Part shown: positions 21,501 through 32,720 of the stretch, piece by piece
Layout of the letters: every line of letters begins with the position of its first letter
Position numbering within the stretch: the first letter of the stretch is position 1
NCBI GenBank assembly: GCA_963556145.1
Contig: OY744461.1
Span: 1,674,001 to 1,738,000 of the forward strand
Reading direction: 5' to 3'
Source: Hygrocybe punicea
Taxonomy: Eukaryota; Basidiomycota; Agaricomycetes; Agaricales; Hygrophoraceae
Length of the DNA: 64,000 nt
Translations under genes and position numbers: made by a program
The notes under the pieces: generated by a model
What the model was told of the DNA's origin: nothing
The model's database searches: none
The model's input: only the letters and a program-made list of their open reading frames with translations

Positions 21501-24500
21501 GGAAATACGTGACAAAATTATGGGTGAAAATTCTGACTTTCAGAAAAGATTAGTGGAATATTTGGAAAGTTTGTGTGTAGGACAATTCATGACAGGTTCT
21601 AAAGATGAGGTATCACAGAAAATGGAACAGACAATGTCGAAACCTGAATATCAACCACCAACATGTGTCATGCCAGATCCACCATCATATAATTGTTCCA
21701 TGAATTGTCAATATCACAACAAAAGATCAACATGGTGGCAAAGGTTTCAGGATGTTGTAGATGATCTTTTATTGCGATTAAATGTACATAACAGGCATGA
21801 TGGCAAAAAAAAGCCATATTGTCTTAATTCGAAAGGTGAATGTAAACGACGATTTCCCCGTGATATCTTTCAACAAACTTTTGTAGAACCTAACACTGGT
21901 GCTCTCAACCTCAAGCATGGTGAACCTTGGATGAACACGGTGACACCTGAAGTTACATATATGCTACGATGCAATTCTGATGTGACCAGCTTATTATCAG
22001 GTACTGCTATAAAGGCCATAGTTGCATACATAACAGATTATATTACAAAATTCTCCTTGAAGACCTATAGCATTTTTGAAGTGATAAAAAGTATTTTTGA
22101 TAAGAATTCCGAAATGATTGGTGGCGACCTGAAAAGAAAAGACAAAGTCAGAAAGCTGTTTACACAAATAGTCAATTCACTCACCTCCAAAATGGAAATT
22201 GGTGCTCCAATGGCTTCATTATATGTCCTTGGAAATCCTGATCACTACACCAGTCATAAATTCGTGCCATTCTTTTGGAGATCTTATGTTAAAGAGGTTA
22301 TCAGTGCATGGTCTGATGAAGAAATTGCTAATATATGTGAAGACCAAAATAATACACAAAAGGTTGTTATTGGTAAGAATAATGGTGCATACATTGGACT
22401 TTCCAAAGTAAATAATTATATGTTCAGACCAGCTTTGTATGATAATGTATTACTGTATGACTGGATACGTCTTACCACTATGGAACCAAATAAAAGATGC
22501 ACCAAAACAAAAAGCAAAAGGGCCAGAAAAGAACCCATGCAAAACCAAATTTTTGATAATCTAGGCTGTGATGATTTGTCTGACTCCTTCACTGAACCTA
22601 CTAATGTTGACGACTCCAGTGATGACGACTTGTCTGATGTCGTTGATAATGATATACTCATGGAGATATATGAAATTCCAAAACCTGATAGTTTGAATAG
22701 ACATGCAGGCACAGAAATAGCTGATAAAACAAATGAAGTTGATCTTAATAAATTGACAAAATTTGAAAATGATTATACTTTACATCCCAATCATCCACAA
22801 TATCTTACCCACCATGCCAAAATGAAAGGGAATGATCCTTTCATAGTTCCTAATTTTATTCCAAACACTTTGCCAAGGGCTGACTGTGGTGATCGAGAAT
22901 ATTATTGTTGTACAATGTTAACGTTTTTTCAAGCCATGGAGAAGTGGCAAAGAACTCAAAAGTAAATTACAAACATGGGATAATGCTTTTATAGACCACG
23001 AGTTTTCTAAAAGAGAACTAGAGATCATGAAATACTTTGGTCTGCAGTATGAATGTTTGGATGCAAGAGATGATTTCTCTGCTAAACGTCAGAAGAATAA
23101 TACTGCAAATATAAGGTATTCATGGGCGACCTCAAACGGTCTTGATGAACTGGATGACATGCACAATGCTGAATTTGCATTTAATGGCGACGACTTCAAC
23201 AACAATATTGATGAAGACAATAATGACACGGAAATACTCCTGAAACTTGGTCAAAAAGGACAAAAGAGGAAAGATCAAATGCTGATAGCTGAAAGAACTT
23301 TGAAAAGGTCAGGGTGGCTTGATGATTGTATTGATGGTACCCCAGATGTAGGACCATTGATACCTATAGAACCACCTGTAGTACAATCAGCAAAATTGTG
23401 GAGAACTGCAGTCCTTGCAAAGAAAAAGGGAATCATCGATGACAGAAATAAAAATTTACCAACAAACACAGCAACCATAAATAAATTGGGAAATTTTCAA
23501 TATAATGATGTCAAGATAGTGGACGCAGCATACATCAACCATATGTTTATTCCTGCAAACAGATCTGATCGTCATCTTATTGATGTAACTATCAAGGATT
23601 ACAAGTTGAACACTGACCAAAAGAGAGCATTTCATATCATTGCCAATCACTCTACCTTGATTAACAGTTCTGATAAGCTACGCATGTATCTTGGTGGGAT
23701 GGCAGGCACAGGGAAATCACAAGTCATCAAAGCATTGACTAGTTTCTTTGGTAAACACAACGAAAATCATCGGTTTGTGGTTCTTGCACCAACTGGTGGT
23801 GCTGCTGCCCTTGTCAATGGATCTACATATCACTCACTTCTGGGAATTAATCATGGAGGTTCATCTCGTTCCCTTGCACAAGTCCGTGCCAATCTTGATG
23901 GTGTGGATTACATTTTCATTGATGAGGTGTCAATGTTATCTTGCAGAGATATGTATAAAATCAGTGCTCAGTGTGCAAAAGCACGTGGTGTTTATGATGA
24001 ACCCTTTGGTGGCATTAATATGATATTTGCAGGAGATTTTGGACAACTTCCACCAGCTATGAGTGGTGCTCCTTTGTAACCTGGAACCGTTGGTGTCCAA
24101 ATCAATTCCAGTCAAACTATACCAAATCAGGAAGCTGCTATAGGCAAAGCTCTTTGGCATCAGATTACAACAGTTGTTATATTACGTGAAAATATGAGAC
24201 AAACCAATCAGTCAAAAGAAGATGTCCAACTGAGACAGGCGTTGGAAAACATGAGATACAAAGCATGTACTCAAGAAGATATTGCATTTCTTCGTACTCG
24301 CATCGCAGGAAAAGGCCAAATGATCCAAAATTAGCCCAAAAGAAATTCAGGAATGTATCAGTTGTAACTGCATTGAATGCACAAAAAGACAAAATCAATG
24401 AACTTGGTATTCAACGTTTTGCTGCTGAAAATAGGAGACCATTAACATCATTCTATTCCATAGACAGATGGAATGATCCTACTAGTTCCAATAGCAAAAG

Positions 24501-26690
24501 AAAATCTCATCACATGTCAACAATTTTGGATCCTATTCGACACACAAAGATATTGGAACCCTCACTCCGAAAGCTACTTTGGAGCCAACCACATGCATCA
24601 TCCTCTGATCATATACCAGGAAGATTGGACTTGTGTGTAGGTATGCCAGTGATGCTGAGAAACAATGATGTAACGGAGTGCTGCATTACCAAAGGAGCAG
24701 AGGGCATGGTTGTGGGTTGGCAGAGTGCAATAGGTCCAGAACAACAAACTGTACTGGACACTTTATTTGTCAGATTATTGAATCCTCCAAAAAGAATTAA
24801 CATAGAAGGACTTCCTGAAAATGTTGTGCCGATTACAAAACATGTCACTTCCACCATGTGCTCATTACCCAATGATGATGTGATATCTTTGTCAAGAGAA
24901 CAAGTGTTGGTACTACCTAATTTTGCAATGACTGATTATGCATGTCAAGGACGTACTCGTCCTAACAATGTGGTCGACCTCAGTAGTTGTAGAAACCACC
25001 AATCCTATTATACTTGCTTATCAAGAAGTGCTTCTGCAGCAGGAACTATCATCATGCAAGGCTTTGATCCTAAAGTAATTACTGGGGGTGCTTCTGGATA
25101 TCTCAGGCAGGAATTCAGAGAATTAGAACTGCTTGATGAGATTACCAAACTAAAATATCAAGGACTCTTACCAGACCATGTCAAGGGAAATTCTATCATT
25201 GATCAATTTAGAAAATGGAAAGGAAAGTCATATATTCCAAAAGAAATTCATCATGCTATCGCATGGAAAGCCACGGAGCAACTAAACCAATACACAGCAC
25301 AGCCCTCTCCATGGCAATTAATTAAACCTATGAACAAAACTCAAAAGGCAGATTTCAGAAACCTCAACTTTGTTCCTGCAAAAGGAACTGTTCCAGTCAC
25401 TGTTGCTCATAAAAATTCCACAGCCAAGGTATTGCAAAATAAAAAACGAAAATTAGAACATCTTGTAAGTTCATCTTCCATAGTGAAAAAAAGACAAAAA
25501 ACAAGTACTATTGAATTAAATGAACCAAAAGGGTTTATATGGGATGCGCAAGATTGGAGCTGTGCTTATGATTCACTCTTTACAATACTACTAGCAATAT
25601 GGAATGAAGATCCATCAAGTTGGAATAAAATATTCAATAGCATCAATGAAATATTAAAGATTTTGGGGTTTAGGATTCAAACGATCAAAGAATAACAGAA
25701 CAGATTTAGAAACAGTTAGAAATACAATCAGACACTTATTGCATCAAGATAAACCCAAAATATTTCCTTATGGTCAAGTTGGCATTGCCATAAGTGATTT
25801 GGCCCATTATATAATGAAAGCAAATGAACCAATGACTTCAACTTGTCTTATTGCTGTTTTCAGAACAGTTGTCACATGATGTGAAAACACTCTTCCTTGA
25901 GCCAAACTTGTGAGAAGTGCTACACACTCAATTCTCAACCAATCTTCATAATCTCAGGTGATTCTGAACCCCCCCAATTAGCTCTAGATGCTGGTAACAA
26001 TGCAAATTCAATTGAATCATTATTTAAAATTTTATATTTTAGACCTACATTTGGGATTGGGGAGATTTCCTGATGGCAGTTTATTTTCCAATGATCTAAA
26101 ACTAGTTTGGATGAAATATAGTTAATATTGTGCTGGTGCTCGCATAGTTTTGAGACTATTCCACCATGTATTCATAATGCAGGAGATGTATCTTATTTTT
26201 TACATAAAACAACACTCACCTGTGTGGATGGTGGAAGACATTTTGCTGTTATTAAACTACTTGAGCATCTATTAAATATTCATTACACTTTATTCAAACT
26301 CTGTTTGAATTATTGGAATATAAACTGCCATCAGAAAATCTCCCCAATCCCAAATGTAGGTCTAAAATATAAAATTTTAAATAATAATTCAATTGAATTT
26401 GCATTGTTACCAGCATCTAGAGCTAATTGGGGGGGTTCAGAATCACCTGAGATCATGAAGATTGGTTGAGAATTGAGTGTGTAGCACTTCTCACAAATTT
26501 GACTCAAGGAAGAGTGCTTTCACATCATGTGACAACTGTTCTGAAAACAGCAATAAATGTATGAGTTGTGAAAACATAACCATTCTGGAAAATGATAGAT
26601 GTGATGCCATCTTTCACTGTTCATCTTCATTTTCTGGAACAATCTCAGCATGTCTTGCTCAGATTATAGTTAATAGACAATGGCACAGAT
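18598..26690 (+). pseudogene. Rep-helicase gene E, broken and truncated (copy 1)
   Basis: Aligned with the intact copy 2 gene, this version has: TGA at 20368-20370 where copy 2 has CGA; one extra T in a T-run near 22930; a TAA at 24077-24079; a one-base loss near 24315; an in-frame 9-base loss near 25187; a frameshift near 25668; a MITE at 25851; and loss of the last ~390 bases and 3' terminus at 26690. HUH (LTLHLHMLLW), YITDYITK, Walker A (GGMAGTGKS) and Walker B (FIDEVSM) are still readable. The first ~280 codons differ clearly from copy 2 while the Rep core is almost identical. Confidence 0.93.
25851..26553. mobile_element. TA-flanked long-TIR MITE inside gene E copy 1
   Basis: A 703-bp element with inverted arms of about 220-250 bp, starting TTGCTGTTTTCAGAACAG and ending with the inverse. 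It is bordered by TA (25849-25850 and 26554-26555). The intact site in copy 2 reads TGTCTTAAATG with a single TA at about 46609-46610. A TA duplication is the Tc1/mariner-type signature. The middle (about 26100-26330) has no transposase domain that I recognise. Confidence 0.9.
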
Positions 26691-26711
26691 GTTACGAGTC
26701 CCTATAAGGGA
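26691..26711 (+). other. 5' terminus of Helitron-like copy 2 and junction with copy 1
   Basis: GTTACGAGTCCCTATAAGGG starts here, directly after GGCACAGAT of the copy 1 gene E. Intact E continues GGCACAAATGTCAATTG, so copy 2 sits at codon-level position inside copy 1. The expected remainder of copy 1 E is not found after the 3' end of copy 2. Confidence 0.8.
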
Positions 26712-27178
26712 ATCGTTCTATACGGTGGATTTTTCAACTCAGGGTCAGACTCTAATTTGCCAAGCCGTGGGAACAATTGTTGCAAACTGTGGGAACAATT
26801 TTGAAGCCCTGTGAATAAATTTGAAACCGTGTGACTGCTGACTTTGTAACTGTGAGAATTTGTTGTCTCAAATGAGCAAGAACAATAAGGTCACCAGATC
26901 AAAGGTGCCAAGTTGGGAAAGTGTAGTCCACTGCTAAGTCGACTTCATGACAATAATCGTATTCTTTGTTGGTGTAATGTGCATTATGACATATGGATGA
27001 GTTGAAAACCTGTCTGAACAGTACTGAGAGTTCTGTATTGTCCAACTAGTATCCCTGCTGTATTCTGAGGAATTGCCAGTGCAATATAGACTGAATGAAC
27101 CAGATATGATATCTTTGTTTACAGATACATATAACAGCTATGTACATTGGAATCACAAGGAACAGGTTTAACACTGGT

Positions 27179-27616
27179 TTAACCAGCGGGTTCATCATTT
27201 TTCGGCACAAAGTGTTTTGCAGATGTCCCTACCTGAATCCGGGGCATTGCAATTGCACAAATAATAGCAGAAATAAAAGTCTGGACAGTTGTTGGATGTG
27301 CATTATGTGCCATATTTGACATCCCATATTGAAGCAGAGAAAGTGCAAGCAGAGCTATCAACATTGAGAAACTATGGAGTTCACACATTGGTACCCCAGA
27401 TGCTGTTTCAATGTATTCATTGAATGGGCTCATAAGGGTGAGGTGTATAATTTGTTGATGTTTCATCAAAGGACACGAAAATAGTACAATAAATGCAGTC
27501 AACTGCATAATGATTCGAGATCCAGACACAAGGACAAGGAACATAATTAGTTCAAGAGAAGCTCCAATCATGCCAGAACAAAATAATATGATTGGAAAGC
27601 AATTATTAAATAGCAA
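27179..27616 (-). CDS. Possible membrane-protein ORF near the element 5' end (copy 2)
   Basis: An open frame of about 145 codons without a clear ATG at its 5' end, so it would be an exon or a partial gene. Hydrophobic stretches such as ASLELIMFLVLVSG, MQLTAFIVLFSCPL, SMLIALLALSLLQYG and FISAIICAIAMPRIQ suggest three or four membrane spans. Copy 1 carries stops and a MITE in the same region. No family recognised, and it may be a decayed gene fragment. Confidence 0.33.
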   Translation of the reverse strand: MLFNNCFPIILFCSGMIGASLELIMFLVLVSGSRIIMQLTAFIVLFSCPLMKHQQIIHLTLMSPFNEYIETASGVPMCELHSFSMLIALLALSLLQYGMSNMAHNAHPTTVQTFISAIICAIAMPRIQVGTSAKHFVPKNDEPAG

Positions 27617-28667
27617 AGCATCATATTTATGGCAGGATGGGAAGAAGTGAAGGTTGGGCCAAGATACAATCCAATGGTATCAATGCAGGAACATAGCAAC
27701 ATAGGCTTCTCAGTACAGCAGTGAATTTCGTCATCAATTTAGATATAAAGGAGTAAATATGCTTGTTGTACCTGCAGATTTCGTCCAGTTAATATGACAC
27801 GTCTTTGAACAAAAGGTTATGCATCACATATGCGAAGTAAAGGTAGTTTGATTGAATTTGTACAATGAATTGTAATTCAGTTTCATGGACCACAAACCGA
27901 ACATATTGGACATGTTCGGTGTGTTCGGTCAATGTGTTCGGTCAATATGTTCAGGTTACTATTGTCATATGTGATCAGTACACATTGAACATTGGATATA
28001 GTTAGCTATCCAGTGGTGATACAAAGAGAATATGCAAACATTAAATCTGGATTATAGGTAGATAATGGATTTTCAATAGCTCATTCTCATCTTTTCAGCA
28101 AAAAGGCACATTGAGAAATTTGGACTTGGTAGAATTTTGGGTGCTGTGTTTTGTATCTCATGAAATACTGCTTGGATCAAGATGGTTATACAGTTTATGA
28201 TTCTGGTTGTATTTCGAGCCTAGTGACAGACAAACATAGTACAGATGCAATGACGGCTCAAAGGACAAAAATAGAGAAGAATATGGTATATGTACTTCTA
28301 GGCCTTGAAAAGATGAACAACCTTCTCCCTCCAGTCTTCTTCATATGAGCTCTTTCGATGTCATAATTTGACAGTATCATTTTGGGCGTCAAAAAGTACT
28401 GGTCTACCTTTTATTTCATCAACAACTCACTATATCCTAAATATTGTTCAAATGTAATTACAGGCGTAGATAGTCCTCAAGACATAGTACAACTTCCCTG
28501 TATAACCATCTTAATCCAAATAGTATTTCATGAGATACAAAACACAGCACCCAAAATTCTACCAAGTCCAAATTTCTCAATCGATTCAAAAAGGTGCAGT
28601 TGCTGCCATCAGATAGCAAAACAGCTGTAACATATCAACGGGTTGAGTACACATACAATATTATACA
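27617..28667. other. Non-coding AT-rich stretch of copy 2
   Basis: It contains the conserved CGAACAT/ATGTTCGG cluster at 27896-27955 and the two arms of the decayed inverted repeat (about 28108-28170 and 28525-28620). I see no gene. Confidence 0.5.
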
Positions 28668-30143
28668 TTAGCATCGGTCTATATTCATATTATAGAAGCG
28701 TTGCCTTGTTTCCACAACACCCTCTGCATCATTACCCTCTTCCACATACCCAACATGCCGTTTGATGGCTATTCTGGGCTGTGTAGTTGGTGTAGGCAAA
28801 GCTGTCTTGTTGCGAATCATAGTTGCTTCCTGAGAATATACATCAGTATTCGTTTAATTCTTGATGTATTAAAGTGTTACCTCTGTGAAGTCACTGTCTA
28901 CTAGTGCCAATGACCGTAGATTCAGAATCATCTTGAATTTATCCTTCTTTACCGGAACTGCCGATATTGTAAACTGAACCTCCACTATATCACCGATTCT
29001 AAAGCAAGTTGGGTTTGTTGGAATGAAGCTAATAAATATTTCCATCAGTAGGGATGTGATCCCAATTCATCGTCACTCACCAATGTCGATTTCTATCAGA
29101 CTTCAACTTGTAATAAAGTACGCAATTGTCCTGGCCATGAAAGTAGCGGGAATTCGCAAGTGAGGTTAATATGCCTTTTGGATCGATGACATACTCGAAT
29201 GGAATGTGAGAGGAAGTGTTGTCATGTCGGCGATCAGTGAAATATCGGGTTCCTATTGCGAGTGCCATGTAATCCATGTATGTAGAAGGCGTAAAAGCTT
29301 GCATTGCTTTGTCAGGAAATTGACGAGCCAGTTTCTGGTGCAGAATCCGAAGGTTATCGATATAGGATTGAAAGCCCGTTGTATCAAGGCCAGTTACGAC
29401 TATGCTTTGACGTATGAAGGGCGTTCGGCGTTCTGGTTGACTATTGCAGTGATTCATCAGAATGGTATTCAAGGAATTGATACGAATTTAGCACATACCT
29501 GGTTGTTATGGGTGGAAGATCTTTCGCCACCAAAATCGCTTGCAAACTTAATACCAATTCTTGATGTTCGGATTCATCATTGGTTGGAAGTGTAAACTTC
29601 CAGCAATTTGGAGAGTCAACATGCACAATATTGACATTTGCAATCTGGCAATGCGGTCAATATGATATACCTTTTCAAATCCAATGACTTACGTTTGTGG
29701 CCTTCGCAAGCTGACTTTCATCATCGTCTAAGCGTGCAGATATGATTTCCTGCAGATGTTCAGCTGTCAATTTGGTGTCAAATACTAGCCAGTATATATA
29801 TGGTGGATATTGCTAACATGCACCCTTGAAGTTGTAATAGTTGTCCATCACGTACAAAGCAGTGGTGAGATGTATATTGCGTGGCACAATTTCGTCCACT
29901 TCATGGATTATATCTTCCGCCATCACCGATCATATCCATATTGGCTTTTGATGTCCATGTGATGATAGCTTTCAGGATCCGTTTTGCTTTTGTTTTTGTA
30001 TTGCATTCTTCAATATTGAAGTTTGCGTCATTTTGCATAATACGGATCCTTTCCATGTCTTTCAAATGCACCACATAATGTTGGTTGTCAGCTGTCTGGT
30101 TTGGATATGGTATAGTCAAGCATGTACTCCAGCTTTTCCGCAT
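28668..30143 (-). pseudogene. Cargo gene A, frameshifted (copy 2)
   Basis: Same exon layout as 8024-9507, with the ATG at 30143 and TAA at 28668-28670. Relative to copy 1, eight bases are missing near 29926 in exon 1: copy 1 reads MIGVRMMAED, here the frame shifts after MIGDGG. All later exons, including FPDKAMQAFTPSTYMDYMAL, are readable. Unless an alternative splice rescues it, this copy is dead while copy 1 A is intact. Confidence 0.65.
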
Positions 30144-30585
30144 TAATTCTGCATCACAGTATATGTGTGCACAGCATTAAAATTAGCCCCTATCCATTAT
30201 GCATCAATATCCGTTAGTATACCCCATGTTTCTTAATTTGGCATTATGCATTTTTGTTTTATGAATACCCCTTTTTGTTTAGTCTCCATTCCTAACTTTA
30301 ATTGAATTTGTCAACAATTCATGAAATCTACCAGTATAAACTTGTGGCGAATATCATGTGGACAGTCATCCATTTTTCATGCATACCTTTGCGCTTTGCA
30401 TGGAGTACATGGCCCAAGAAGCCTCGTTTGGTATATGAGCATGTGCCAATGGTGGATCCTCTGATGTTATTGTTGAAGTTTTGGATTCACCGATTCATCT
30501 TAAATTCATAGCTTATTGTTTTTGAGTGATTTAAAGCGTGAGTGGAGATGATATCCACTATTCCATCAACTTTTACCGCTCTCCA

Positions 30586-32633
30586 ATGCCTCCCAAGAAG
30601 TCCACCGCCACGAAATCAAACTCGAAAGCAAAATCCAAGGCCACCATGTATGCATCCCTATTTTACTCGGTATAACTGAAGTTTCTATTGCATGCACTAA
30701 AGACGGCCTTCTGCAACAATCGAGAAGCGGAAGAAGGTCATCAAGACTTGGGCTGATGATGATATGTATGTGTCATCGTTTTAATCGTTATCTATTTTTG
30801 ACCAATGGACAGTGTGGCTTTGTCCAATGCTAATGATGATGCCGTCAGTATTCAAAGCACTGGCAGTGTAATGGCACCGTCAACGCTCACAAGGTATCTA
30901 TAATCACATATCATTGTTATCCAATATGAGTTAACAAATATCAATATCCTCCTAGGCATTCCGTCAAGTTTCGCAACGTTAAAGACGTGTTAGTGTTTCA
31001 ATATCAAATATATCCACCATGATATCAATCTGTTACAGTGGAAAGAAACGTCAAATGTCATCTCCCAATGTCACCGACAATGACGACAATGTGTAAATAT
31101 TTTTCATAGGTATTGTCTCATCATTGACAGGTTATCTATAGTAAAACGCCTTCCCCCACCAAGAAATTGAAAGCTGCATCTAATCAATCACGAGACGGTG
31201 AGGAAGAGGAGGAAGAGGAAGAGGAAGAGGATTACGGTTCTAAGTGAGTTGTTCGGTTATCATAGACATATCCATTTGTTCAAACAAATCGTTTGACTGT
31301 TTAGGCATCGTCGCAAAGTAGCCTTGATGAAGAACCCCGATAAGCCAATTTCGTGTGTATTTTACGTGCCGATATGAATATTCTCATTCATTAATTGTAA
31401 CAGCGTTTCTAATACTCCATCCAAGAAGTCGAAGTCCACGAAGGCCATCATGCTCGATGATACCGACGATGATAAAGGCTCCAGTGGCGATGAAGGAGAT
31501 CTGACCTATGCACTGACGCAGATCACCAGGTGTGTTGGATCTTATTACACCGTGGTGTTTGATGTAGATGTCGTGAATCTAGCTTACCATCTCCGAACGT
31601 TGATGAGTCCGATATTGGCACGAGGGATCCTCAACTTGTTGACACCTACCAAGACTGTGTCAATATCAAGTATGCAATTGCATTTATACCCTTGTCATTT
31701 ACTCATAACCATTCAGGGCAGCAGCAATGGTATCCTGGTCCAGTGCAATTGGGAATGGCAACCCACAGTTCAGTGATATCATCACTGACATCTACAAGAT
31801 CAACAGAAAGTACGTTATTTGAACAGCAATTTGAGGTCAATTTGGTCGATTCATTGGATATAATATAGGTTATTGGTTTCCGCCATTACATTTGATAGAT
31901 CTGGGAGGTACTCTAATCTCTCTCGTGATAACCCTGCCCATATCTCCACTGGTGCATTTGGTCGCAACTTCTTTCATGCAGTCGGAGGTGGAATGCCGAC
32001 GATCTTTACATCGGTCATCATAGTGGAGTCCTGCTTTCTCGATGAGCCCAAGATTGGTGGCAATACAAAGCCGGTCAAGGTTATACAGGGTGCACTACTT
32101 CAAGGGGAATGGGAGCGATATGTTGGTGCTATTGGAATGGTGATTCGCGAGTCCGAATTTCGGGCCCAACTGTATAAGGACTATGTGTCCTTCTCAACGA
32201 CCACAGCAAGTGGAATGGATACATCTCCCAGTTTGTGCATTAATCATTTTTAGTTGTAATTCCTAATCGATTTTCATAGAGGCATCGACATCCAAAAATG
32301 TACAACTTAGTCCATTCACTCGTCGACCCACTCCATCTTATCATAAGGCCGCTCTATCATTTTACGATATTGGTAAGCATCCGGTCGTCTAATATAAATT
32401 GATATCTTAAGTATGTGTTGTCAGTGCCCATCTATGATGCACGCAAAGTCAAAGCGGACTTCACGTCCACTCTCATATCGCTCCAGCAACTACCCATCTT
32501 CCCGCACAATATCCCTGCAGGATCCTGTGTCGTTGTTGGACACACCATCAATACATTCAAGCGTGTAGATGACATGATGAAGAGCATTTCACTCAATGTG
32601 CAATGGGTCATGGTCTTGGGAGTGCCGAAATGA
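30586..32633 (+). CDS. Cargo gene B (copy 2)
   Basis: ATG at 30586, stop at 32631-32633 after VMVLGVPK. It has the same multi-exon structure as copy 1 B, with a Lys-rich N-terminus, an acidic Glu run slightly longer than in copy 1 (EEEEEEEEDYGSK region), and the globular half with FDRSGRYSNLSRDNPAHIST and FPHNIPAGSCVVVGHTINTF. A few amino-acid replacements separate the copies (N/D in CFLDEPK, K/E in IRESEF), and I see no frame damage. One intron has an 11-base length difference but keeps an AG acceptor. Function unknown. Confidence 0.6.
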
Positions 32634-32720
32634 TTGCTCCACTTAGCATCATTTATATTTGTATCTCATGTCTGTTTTGTGAAATAAACGCGAACCGATC
32701 CATTGACTGTACAGATAATA

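Larger units (their letters stand above)
5331..26690 (+). mobile_element. Helitron-like gene-carrying element, copy 1 (3'-truncated)
   Basis: The segment contains a Rep-helicase gene (E), four intron-containing cargo genes (A-D) and the CGAACATGTTCG array, all in the same order and orientation as in copy 2. It is inserted at the gag end of the copia element. It ends at 26690, inside E, where the 5' end of copy 2 begins, so its own 3' end is missing. Four smaller features set it apart from copy 2: hAT-type MITEs at 6049 and 13354, a TA-flanked MITE at 25851, and about 260 bp near 7230-7487 that copy 2 lacks. Confidence 0.85.

Noticed and set aside
26128..26469. 113-codon frame within the TA-flanked MITE
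   Set aside because: Much of it lies in the inverted arm, there is no transposase motif, and the other arm would encode the inverse.
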